A DNA stretch of 64,000 bases from Adiantum capillus-veneris (Eukaryota; Streptophyta; Polypodiopsida; Polypodiales; Pteridaceae). Under the pieces are notes generated by a model that was given only the letters and a program-made list of their open reading frames with translations, was not told the DNA's origin and searched no databases. Positions 35,501-44,846 of this stretch are shown one piece after another. Both the position numbers and the translations under genes were made by a program. The DNA lies in the NCBI GenBank assembly GCA_014529385.2, contig CM043963.1, positions 68,661,912-68,725,911 on the forward strand. The letters run 5' to 3'. Each line of letters opens with the position of its first letter. The first letter of the stretch is position 1.

Positions 35501-36273
35501 TATTCCCCTCTGAAAAGAATGCAGTCATTAGGACAAGCGTGGATAGAATTGTAATCCATCCCCAAGTTTCGCAAAATCTTTCTTGCTTCATCTCGGGAAT
35601 CTGGCATCACATTGTCAGCTGGTAGAATGTGCTCTTTCAGCAATCTACACAACATAAAAATATGATACAGTCGTGTAGAAATCTATCAGATCATTATACA
35701 CCATGAGCTCTATTAAAGTAAACTAATTGTAATAGATCACCTGAAAAGCGCTGTGACGCTAGTGTCACTCCATCCAAACTTTGCCTGCATGTTGAGAAGA
35801 ACCAGGAGTGCTTTCAATCTAGACATACGTGCTCCATTATACAATGATGTATCGGCTTCACTTTTCATATCATCATAGATAAGCCTTTCTGAATCCATGA
35901 TCGTCTCGATCATTTCATCAATCTCGGGCTCAAACATTGCCTCGTTGGGAATGTGCTCTGCATGATCATCCCCCGAGCTGTCAGAGGCTACATCTTGTGG
36001 CCTCACATATGCTGCTTGACCAAAGCGCCTGCGAATACGTCTATTGGGTTGCAAGATTGCTGCTTGTTGGCCAACGTCAGAGTCCGACGAGTTATAATTG
36101 GCAACAACTCGATCTATAATAGATGGATCGAACTCGCCAAATTCACGAACGTGCTGCAAAGAAACACGTCTTGTCCGTCGCACAGCATGCTTGCATTGAT
36201 TACAAGGACATAAGACCCTCGTTGAGAGATAGGTGTTTCGGTTGGACGGTCCCACATCCTCGTCGCTACTCAT
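32542..36273 (-). CDS. tnp2: TNP2 transposase, CACTA copy 2 (intact, six exons)
   Basis: Exons on the minus strand: 36273-35741, 35644-34905, 34821-34217, 34142-33378, 33297-32935 and 32850-32542, all GT-AG. They sum to 3315 nt, exactly 1105 codons, and the phases at each join agree. Residues ~18-60 form the Cys-rich transposon-associated region (CPCNQCKH). Residues ~200-620 are the Tnp2 core, with LAMDGVNPFG (Asp ~322) and GNMDVYL (Asp ~373) as likely acidic catalytic sites. Residues ~627-780 match DUF4218 (FEKHFPTTM, VHLLIHIVDE). Residues ~882-1030 match DUF4216 (YFGTLQEILRIDY, VQWFKI). The product would cut and join CACTA ends in the nucleus. No lesion was seen by eye. Confidence 0.9.
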
Positions 36274-36730
36274 AATGAGGATAAAAAACTTATAACCTAG
36301 ACAACAAATTTAATATTCTATTGGCATTCTTCATCTTATCTCTCTCTCTCTCTCTCTCTTTACCTCACATTCTCTAGTCATGTCCAATCCCCGCACACCT
36401 CGGTCTAGAGGTGCACGGAGATCAGAACCACCGGGTTATAATCTCGTCTTTATTGGTCAATACCTATATTTGTGGGTACAAGAAATCTAGACACCCACGT
36501 CTACATGATACTGCATGTAGTGGACAAAATCCCTTTGCCTCTTCTCTAGCTGTAGCACTTCACTTCATCTTAACATCTTTTCACAGTAGATCTTTTCACT
36601 GTTCGTCTAACTCTAAACCCTAAACCGTAAGTAATTCTTGCGTGGACTCGATCTAACGTAAATAAGCGTAAATCTAAATAAACGTAAATCTAACTAAAAA
36701 TAAAGCTAAATCTAATTTAACGTAAGTCTA
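36274..36730 (-). promoter_or_regulatory. tnp2 upstream region, CACTA copy 2
   Basis: Carries the 21-bp CT/GA tract at 36339-36359 and AT-rich repeats of TTAGATTTA/TTTACG (36650-36730). It corresponds to 12420-12907 of copy 1. No TATA box stands out. Confidence 0.4.
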
Positions 36731-36938
36731 ATGACTAGAGGTTGTCTAGATGGTCATTGTGTCGGGGATGTAGTGACTCTTGCCGCCCTGAAGATCCACC
36801 TTCTTCCCTATCTTCTGAAGACATTTCACCAGTACTTTTGGATCGACGGAGCCCACTATGAGTGAAGGCAGCAATACCCTATATTCCATTGAGGGCTTTC
36901 TTCACCCGCTTCATGCAGGCATCGCAGTCTATGGAGAC
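36731..36938 (-). pseudogene. Captured HMA-domain fragment, CACTA copy 2 (C-terminus absent)
   Basis: Same fragment as 11749-11955 in copy 1: VSIDCDACMKRVKKAL with C-x-x-C, the same in-frame TAG, then a shifted frame with KVLVKCLQKIGKKVDL. It ends at CTCTAGTCAT, where copy 1 continues ~450 bp further through the CaaX end. The shared stop shows it was already broken in the common ancestor of the two copies. Confidence 0.78.
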
Positions 36939-37269
36939 CCGCATCTAATCTAATATAACATAAATCTAAATCTAACTTAAATAAATGTAAATCTAGTTAA
37001 AAATAAACCTAAATCTAATTTAATGTAAGTCTACATATAACCTAATCTTTAACGTCTTTTAAAATAGTTTCCTACGACGTTATAACTCTCTTCTTCCTGT
37101 GTGTGTGCGCGTGTGTGGATGTGTGTGCCAATAAAAAGAGATAAATGGTATAACCTTTCTATCACCCATGCCAAGTATGATAGATTGATTATGCCATTTC
37201 TCTCTTGAATAATAGGTCTTCAGTTCAACTCCTCGTCGGCTAGATCTTTAGGTCTTTTAATTTTAATTA

Positions 37270-37512
37270 GTTTCCTACGACGCTCCCTTAGTTTCTCTTT
37301 CTTTCTCTCTCAATGTGTGTGCGTTTTTTTGGATCGTATGCATGTTTTCTTTCTCTTTTCCTCTCTCAATGTGTGCGTTTTTTGTTTATGCATGTTCTCT
37401 CTCTCTTTTCCTCTCTCAATGCGTGCGTTTTTTGTTTATGCATGCTCTCTCTCTCTTTTTCTCTCTCAATGTGTGTGTGCATTCTTTGTTTATGTATGTG
37501 TGTGCGTTTTTG

Positions 37513-37556
<44 letters not shown>

Positions 37557-37676
37557 AACACTATATGTGTGTGTGTATATGTGTGTGTGTGAGAGAGAGC
37601 GCGATGGAGAGAGAAAGAGGGGAAGGGAACATGAGAATGAGGAGAGGGAAGGAGCATACCTGGATCTCCTTCCTCT

Positions 37677-37716
<40 letters not shown>

Positions 37717-37760
37717 GAAAAAGAGAGAGAGAGAGAGAGAGAGAGAGTGAGGGAGAGCGT
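37270..37760. repeat. CT, GT and GA microsatellite cluster
   Basis: Counterpart of 10890-11370 in copy 1, with CT (37517-37555), GT (37679-37713) and GA (37722-37749) runs. Open frames here are low-complexity artefacts. Confidence 0.9.
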
Positions 37761-37786
37761 TACCTGTTCTTTGCTTGAGGGCGCCG

Positions 37787-37815
37787 AAAAACTCAGATCT
37801 GAGATCTGAGTTTTT
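37787..37815. repeat. Near-perfect palindrome, CACTA copy 2
   Basis: AAAAACTCAGATCT, one base, AGATCTGAGTTTTT; conserved with copy 1. Confidence 0.9.
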
Positions 37816-37860
37816 GGGCGCGCTCGGTTATTTTTTTTACCCCAGCTGGCGTCGCTATGA

Positions 37861-37916
37861 GCGTCGCTATGAGCGTCGCAAATTTCTTTGTAAATTTGCG
37901 ACGCTCATAGCGACGC
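37861..37916. repeat. 25-bp perfect inverted repeat in the subterminal region
   Basis: Arms 37861-37885 and 37892-37916 are exact inverses, each with two GCGACGC motifs, around a 6-nt spacer. A cruciform or hairpin is possible. Confidence 0.9.
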
Positions 37917-38006
37917 TTATAGCGACGCTCATAGCGACGCCGGGATTTTTTTTTTTGAGCGTCGCTGTGTGAGCGTCGCTAATGTGAAGAGCCTCTTGTA
38001 GTGCCA

Positions 38007-38638
38007 GTGTGCGCGGAGCCACCTGCTGCGTTGGCCCGCGCGGAGGCTTTTTGAAAGCCGAATCTGAAAGAGCGTTCCGTCGCAATGCAGCACTTGCGAG
38101 TTGGTCCCTGTTTGGACGTCATTTGGAGGGCATAGCTCGGGGCCCTGTGGTCTCTTTGTAGACTTGAATGGGTCTTCAGCTCAGCATGGGCCACAAAAGT
38201 GGCCGGGGCGCGACGAACACCGTTGGCTTGGTTCGTCGCGTTTTTGGAGATTCTCTGTTTTTGATATAAAGAGCCCTGTCTGGCTCGCATCTGCCTTTTC
38301 TTCATGTGGAGAGCCCTGTCTGGCTCACATCTTTGCTTTTTGTGTTTGGAGGTGTCCGGCTCGGATCGGGGCCGGCGCGGGTCATGGGTGACGGCCCGGT
38401 GTTCAGGACGCACATTCTTGTCATGGAGGTGCCCGGCTCGGATCGGGGCCGGCGCGGGTCACGGGTGACGGCCCGGTGTTCAGGGAACGCGCCACGGGAC
38501 GGAGGGCGTGTGGTTGCTTTCTGGAGCTCTCTTCACCAAGATTTTGACGACCCGGGCCAGTGCGGTTAGAGTCGTCATGAGGATCGTGCGCGTCGGGCAC
38601 GTCGGTCTTCAGCTCGTTTCCAGGAGCTCTTTTGCTGA
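38007..38638 (-). other. Internal region of the GC-rich LTR element, no gene
   Basis: Contains a tandem repeat of ~80 bp (38349-38427 and 38428-38502, each with GGCTCGGATCGGGGCCGGCG) and a ~45-bp repeat of GAGCCCTGTCTGGCTC (38269 and 38310). Arg/Pro-rich open frames reflect composition. Confidence 0.7.
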
Positions 38639-38650
38639 GCTCTGATACCA
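38639..38650 (-). other. Primer binding site, tRNA-Met type
   Basis: Minus-strand TGGTATCAGAGC, two bases from the LTR end. This sets the orientation of the element. Confidence 0.88.
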
Positions 38651-38652
38651 AG

Positions 38653-39100
38653 TGTGACGCCCCAGAATCTGGGCGCGTCGGGGAGGGGACCTTTTGGGGC
38701 CCGGCGGGGATTTATACCCGCGCGGGCGGAGGGGACTTCTGTCTTCAAGGGCCCGGCGGGGATCGACACCCGCGCGGGCGGAGGGGACTTTCGTCTTCAA
38801 GGGGTCCTGGCGCGGACGGCACCGGCTCAGGAGGGCCCGGCTCGGACGGGACCGGCTCGGGCGTGGTTGCGTTCCATGGGTCGAAGGCCGTTTGCGTTTC
38901 GCGGGTCTTCGCGGGTCTTGCGTTCCGGGTCCCTAGCCCCACGTAGCCTCAGGCTCCGCCGCACCGCCGACGGGTCATAGCGTGCCCCGGGGAACCTTGC
39001 GTGGAGTCCCCACGGTGCGCGAGTGCGTGGAGTGAGGCTACAGTGTCTAGGTGGGGGGTCCCCTCCCGTGGCCGTTCTCGGGAGGCTCATACCCCTTATA
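38653..39100 (-). repeat. 5' LTR of the GC-rich element (448 bp)
   Basis: Plus-strand TGTGACGCCCCAGAATCTGG to CCCCTTATA. The cggaa target duplication follows at 39101-39105. Confidence 0.88.
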
Positions 39101-39105
39101 CGGAA

Positions 39106-41000
39106 ACCCGGGTCTGCCAGCCGAGTCCCCTTATGGCTTATAATTTGAATGGCATTTATTTTTGTTGAGTCTCTTTTTGAAAAAGGGACCCGTCAAATCA
39201 ATTCTCCATTGGCCCAGTCTTGCTAAAACGCTCTTAATACAAAAGAAAATGTGTGTAAGTGTGAGTTTAAGACTTTCAAGGATTTTGTCAAGGATTCTGT
39301 CACCGACATACCACTAAAACAAAATGTGTGATGTGTGACCACAATTATGCAACTTGTACTTTATCCGACTATTATTATTAACAAATAGTGAGACCCGGCT
39401 CTAATGTATCTGTCATAATAATCAATATCTGATTCTCCTAAATGATTTTCTCATGTTAAACTCATCATTTAATATGGGAAAGTGCGAGGGGAGAAAAAAC
39501 TACAATATTGGTTAAGCTAGCAGACCGGCCACAGTAGGGATCCAAATGAGGGAAACTAGGGATCCAAAGGAGGGGGGCCATCTGCAAAAGAGCCATGTGC
39601 AACAATGGGCTAAAAAGACCCTAAGGTTCATCCCATTAAGACTTCCAAAATGCTAAGGTTCCAAAATTCAAAGGTTGTGTCCAAAGGTCAACCATAGGGG
39701 AATTTGATGCTTTGTGTGTGTACAAAAAAGTCTTTACAATCCCTACTTAGGAGGGGGTGAGCCTTGCATGTAGGGGATGAGAGAGAAAGCCACACACACA
39801 CACAAGCTCCCTTTACACAAAGGGAATGAGGGACACATGTCAGCTCCCTAGGCCAGATGCCCACAAGGTGTACCCAATTCCTATTGGATGGCCATGGAGG
39901 TGGACCAATGAGAATTAGACTAGAGTAAATCTAATTTAATTAATATAAAAACACTTAATAAAAGAACCAATGAGAATAAGGTCCTCTAGAAGACTATTGG
40001 ACAGTCTCCCAAGGGGTCCAATGAGCATTCAACAGCCCAATGGCTTGCCTGATTCCTATTGGCCAGGAGGCAAACGGGTCCAATGAGAGTTTAGTTGAAT
40101 GATTAAATTACCTAAAGCTCTCACAAAAGGGGAAAGGGGGACACATGTTAGAAGGCTATCACTTATGCTGCTTAATTGTCATTGGCTAGCCCTAGGGAGG
40201 TCCAATGAGAGGATAGAAAGAGCAATTAGCAAGAGGGGTCGCCCAAGAGAGAGAGAGGGGGCTGATTTTTGCAAGGCATTATCACACACACACTCACACA
40301 ATCTCATGTGTGAAGCAAAGAAGACTCTCTCTCCTTCTCAAGCTTTAATGGAAAGCTTACCACCTACTCCAAGCTTGTGAGAAGGGAGGCCTACACCAAC
40401 AACACTTGACTTAGTGATGCAAATCCAACCAAGAGCCAAGCTTCAATGCATGCTCATCTCCTCTACCATGCTAATTACTAAGCTAAGCTATGCTAATATG
40501 AGTGATTATGTGAGGAGATGTACATCTTTCTCGTAAGACTACTCCTTCTTCCTCTCAATCTACTCTCATACCCTGCTAGCTCTCACCATCTTCGAAGGTG
40601 TGTGAGGTCTTGGGTTTGAGACCGGGGAGAATTGATGTTGTGTTTGATAAGTGTTTTGCTTAGTGCATAAAGCTTTCATTTTCATTGCACTAGCTAGTCT
40701 TGAAGGAACACAAAGAATTGTATTGTACAATGTCTCTCTTAATGGGAGAAACCATAATACAAAGCCTTTTGGAGGGGGGACCGGCTCCATGTAAATCCGT
40801 TCCTCAACTGTTGTGAATAGCTTAATTTCTCTCTCTTTTGAAAGTATTGTTCATGCTATCTAACTAGGTGTTATGCTTTTTTGTTGCTCTCTCCACCCAA
40901 GCACTCTTTAATTCTCATTAGGAATCTATTCTAATGAAATGCCCACTATGTTCATGTTAATTTCCACTACACACAAGTTTTTAGGCCATTAAATGTTACA
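39106..41000 (+). repeat. 5' LTR/upstream region of the second gypsy element (left end not located)
   Basis: The right end is set by AATGTTACA, one base, then TGGTATCAGAGC at 41002-41013. The left end could not be fixed, because the 3' LTR is not in the window. The stretch 39883-40206 carries a striking array of ATTGG and CCAAT pairs. No coding frame is supported. Confidence 0.6.
39883..40206. promoter_or_regulatory. Array of paired ATTGG/CCAAT motifs
   Basis: ATTGG at 39883, 39996, 40058 and 40181 is each followed 17-18 bp later by CCAATGAG at 39905, 40018, 40080 and 40202. A single CCAATGAGA lies at 39967 and another CCAAT at 40037. CCAAT is the NF-Y core; enhancer function is inferred. 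Confidence 0.65.
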
Positions 41001-41001
41001 T

Positions 41002-41013
41002 TGGTATCAGAGC
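41002..41013 (+). other. Primer binding site, tRNA-Met type
   Basis: Intact TGGTATCAGAGC one base after the LTR end. Confidence 0.88.
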
Positions 41014-41417
41014 ACAAGGTTTCTCTTTTCTTGCTCAAGAAGGGAGGTCCTCAAGCTAGCTATAAATCGTTGGTATTATTAATTGCTTGTGAGTAAGTAG
41101 AATAGGGATTTTTCAGCCTTGCAGTGCGCCTGCCTTCGTGCAGTTAACGAGGCATCACCGTCGAGAGCTATGGTCTTAATAGTGGAGTCCTACGGGGCTT
41201 GCCTACGGCTTAACCACTATTGAGCTATTAGAAGCTTGACAGGAGCCGGTGCTGTTTTGGTGTTGAAAGACCCTCTCTTCTATTCCTTGCAATTAATGGT
41301 ATTCGAGCTACGGATACAATAGCTTGAGTGCTTTTTCTAAAGGGGTAAAGAGGAGTAGCAACTAGGGCTTGAAGTGCCAAAGTACACCTAAAAAGTTTAC
41401 ACCTAAAAGTTGTTAGA

Positions 41418-42014
41418 ATGGCTGACAATAGTAAAGAGAGTGAAATTAATGTTGATAACTTTGATTTTGCTAATGAGCAAGCTACTAATGATGCTCCGAT
41501 GCTTGTTAACTATCTTGTTTCTAGGCTTCAACAAGCCATGGGCAATCCATCTCTCCAAAGTGAAGTGCAACGGCAGCTTTGTGCTCATGGGATTCTCCAA
41601 GCTCACCACCATGACGAGAGAACACCTAGGAAGCCTCCTTGTGAGACTTCCAAAAGAGGTCTCTCTCTGATTCGGGAAGAAGAAGAGAATCCATACGAAG
41701 GGCTCAAGAATTTACTTCTTGATGATGCATCTCCTTCCCAAAGGAGAACTCAAGAGCCTCCACCGAAGGAACGAGAAAGAAGTGAGTCTCCCGCCACCTC
41801 TGCGGAGATGGCTCCACGAAGACGGCGGGCTAAACGCTCTCCATCACCACAAAAGCGGAGAAGACCATCGCACCTTTCTCCACACCGTAATTCAAAGAGG
41901 GATGAGGCGAGAAAGAGGACACCCTCTTCTCCATCTTCTTCATCCTCTTCCTCTTATGAAAGTGATGGTGAAGACGACGAAGATCAAGATAAGAAAAAGG
42001 CGAGAAAGAGGTCA
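41418..42014 (+). pseudogene. Gag N-terminal part, second gypsy element
   Basis: ATG at 41418, ~400 bp after the primer site, opens MADNSKESEINVDNF. It includes a short helical segment (LVNYLVSRLQQAMGNP), then a long Ser/Arg/Lys-rich disordered stretch (MAPRRRRAKRSPSP). The frame is open to the insertion point near AAAGAGGTC (42005-42013) and resumes at 47555 with SPSSPPSSNSSPSEESDG, which restores the same low-complexity style. Confidence 0.82.
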
Positions 42015-42156
42015 TGCCAGGACAAGGGTAGGACCAGTCCGGGCCAAGGGCCAGGACGGACATGCAGTCAAGGGGGTCCCTATATTTAGAAGGCTAGGGG
42101 CCTATATAGGGCATGGCTGGGTGGTGATGAGCATGCTCAGTTCCCCCGTCCTTTCA
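42015..42156 (+). repeat. 5' LTR of the nested element (~142 bp)
   Basis: Contains two TATA-like motifs (CCTATATTTAG, CCTATATAGG) and GGGTGGTGATGAGCATG, and ends CCCCCGTCCTTTCA. The exact left border is ambiguous by ~5 bp. Confidence 0.8.
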
Positions 42157-42169
42157 CTGGTATCAGAGC

Positions 42170-42219
42170 TCAGGGAGGGAGCAACCATGGAGGAGGGGAA
42201 GAAGCATGGCCTTCTCTCC

Positions 42220-42283
<64 letters not shown>

Positions 42284-44810
42284 CTCACTTGTGAAGCATG
42301 CAAGGAAGAAGCATGGCCTCTCTCTTGCTTGGGAGTCTTTTGTCTCTCTCCCTCATTTTCAGCAAGGACGTGCATGTGAGTGCACACCGGGGGTGCATAG
42401 ACTCTTGGCAAAGGGCTGGATCCCGGCCGTGTGTAGGCGCCCTTGGGGTGGGAGGATATGACAACTGATATGCCCGTGTGCAGGCACCCTTGGGGCGGTA
42501 GGGGGTCGACAGTCAAATTGCGCTAGAAGGAGGATTTTGAGGCTCGTTGAGCTTGCGCTACTGTCAGGTTCAACATTCGTTTCTATGGCGATGCAAGATA
42601 AGGCCTCTGACTGCATCATCTTGTCCCTCCCGTCGATGGGGCAAAACCTGTGCAGCTTGTTGCGATTACAATTTCAAACCAAGGCACCCAATTAGGGCAC
42701 CTTGGACAACCTAAATTTTTTTTTAAGGACGGGTGCCCACATGTCACCATCTGCTCGGTCGTAGCAAGAAACTCGTGCTTGCGGACACCACCAACGGTTT
42801 CGGAGATAAACTAGGTAGGCATGAGGTCAAGAGGGTCACACCTCGGAGTTCGCAAACAGCAAGGGCTTGGAATCGAGGACCTGCACTCAAGGTCAATTGT
42901 TTTGAAGGCAATAGACGCTCCGCAAGAGGCAAGAAACATGCAAGGCATGCAAAGTACATCGATCAGAAAGGCGACCGGCTTGTCATAGGATCGGAAGATT
43001 TGTCCAAATGCCACTGCATAAATTTGAAATGCAAGGGAGGTACGCATCTCAAAATGGTTTATAATTTTTGTATTTGACTAAAGTTTTAGACAAAACATGC
43101 ACGAATGGTTAACAATTGCGAGGTTGCTACCAATTGGTACTGTCATCCAATTGCATTCAGGAAAGTTCAGGCCATGCCTGCAATTGGTACGGTACAGATG
43201 TTGGCATGGCCGACTAATTTTTTTATTTTTTTATTTATGCTTCTTTTGTGCCATTACGGTAAATGCTTATAAGCCTTGGGTATGGCATTTTGCTCAATAA
43301 AGCCACAAATTGGTGGGAATTCCTTTTGGTATACCACCGTCATAAGCTACCCGATGGTGTTTCCATCATTCACAACGGAACAAGGCTTCAACAAGGCAAA
43401 CTTACCTAACAAGTAAGGGCAAGAAACACATGGCCTTGTCTCTTGTAAGCCTCCTCGACAACCCCTTTGGCGTTGATGCAAAATGGTCCCCAATTCTTGT
43501 TGTTCGTTTTGGCCATGCAATGAGGAGAAGCACGGCTCCATGCACTTATGGGCCATCGATATGGTTGCCTAACATCTCTTGATATGTCTTGGAGGGGGGA
43601 AGCAAGGATTCCAGAAGGAGGGCTCCATATCTACATATAGGTCCAGGACAACGTAATCAAGCCAAGCAGGTACACAGTACATATTTTGCAAGTTTTTTTG
43701 CTTTTCAGCACATGGGGCCAATTCGACAAGGTCGACTTTCTTTTGCTTTGTAAATTGGCAAGAATATCTGTTCGCTATGAGCATAGAAGTATTTATGTGA
43801 CGCACGGCTTTCATAATTGCTCAATTTTGTATTCAAACTTCGCATGTTTGGCATATGCTATGAGCATTACCAACTTGGAAGGGATTTAACACTATGCTTG
43901 CATGATATTTCATTCCATACCAGATGGGTGTGCATGCCATATGAGACTGTATATGATACACGTGACAACCCTCTTTTGCTCGTTCGAATTGGCTATGAGT
44001 CGGATTCGACCTTCACAAGTTAACGACATCTTAACTTTGCCAGTTACACGTGAAGTAAGACTTTTATCTCATGCTAAGATATCACCTCTTGAATAGACGT
44101 CAAGGGCATTGGCCCATTGGAACACGTTTTCATTGGAACACGTTGTCTGTTATGTAAAGCAAAGTGCTTTGACAAATTCACATGAAGCAAGGCTTCTCAC
44201 GCGTGCCACGATACTGCCCATTCACTTGGCATCAAGGGCATTGACATGCCAACTTGGGAACCTGTTTACCATTGCAATTTCCTCCCATTCATGTGTGGCA
44301 ACAACACGTTATGATGCATCGCTGCCAAGGCAGCCTCTGCAAGGCACTTATGGTTTCGGCTCTCCTGCTTGAGGCCATTATAGTAGCCAAGGGCTTACAA
44401 TTCTGCATGCACGGCATGCTAACCGGGTGGCATGAATTCCACCGATTCATGGATTACGCTTCCGCTATCACACTCGCAACTCTGTCAAGGATAGACTAAG
44501 TGAGGATTTTTTAAAGTGTTTTTTGGTTTCTGTCAACACAACAACACTAAAAGGAACCAAAAATTTGGACTTGATTCCCAGGCACAATGCCAATGCCAAG
44601 TCATCCTCACATAATCACGACCTCTACAAGGTAGATGGGTCGGAATGAGTTTTATGTTTTTCTATTATCTCTCTCGATGAGAGAGTCATACCAGAACATT
44701 GTGGACTGCTTATACGATAAGTTGCACGTCAGGCATAAGATGCCTCAAGGCACACAGCTTGGGTACACACTCTACAAACTTACGAAAAGTTCCTCAGCCC
44801 AGCATGCTCT

Positions 44811-44846
<36 letters not shown>

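Larger units (their letters stand above)
30308..38003 (-). mobile_element. CACTA transposon, copy 2 (apparently complete)
   Basis: Ends CACTACAAGAGG at 30308 and the inverse at 38003, flanked by cca (30305-30307 and 38004-38006). It is highly similar to copy 1 but in opposite orientation. tnp2 and tnpA both read through without lesions after splicing, so it is a candidate autonomous element. It is shorter than copy 1, mainly because it lacks part of the captured HMA gene, a CA tract and much of the GA tract. Confidence 0.95.
29540..39100 (-). mobile_element. GC-rich non-autonomous LTR element, interrupted by CACTA copy 2
   Basis: The two LTRs (38653-39100 and 29540-30033) are in the same orientation and flanked by cggaa (29535-29539 and 39101-39105). 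The internal sequence is 38004-38652 plus 30034-30307, only ~0.9 kb, once the 7696-bp CACTA insertion and its cca duplication are removed. Minus-strand TGGTATCAGAGC at 38650-38639 is an intact tRNA-Met primer site, and ACGGGGGTGTA at 30045-30035 is the purine tract. No gag or pol is present. It is strikingly rich in G+C and CpG. It depends on another element. Confidence 0.85.

Noticed and set aside
37313-37809. Long frames of the same kind in CACTA copy 2
   Set aside because: Microsatellite artefacts, mirrored from copy 1.
37979-38413. 144-codon basic minus-strand frame
   Set aside because: It crosses the CACTA border and internal tandem repeats of the LTR element; composition effect.
41719-42294. 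191-codon frame overlapping gag
   Set aside because: An out-of-frame shadow of gag that runs into the nested LTR and its CT tract.
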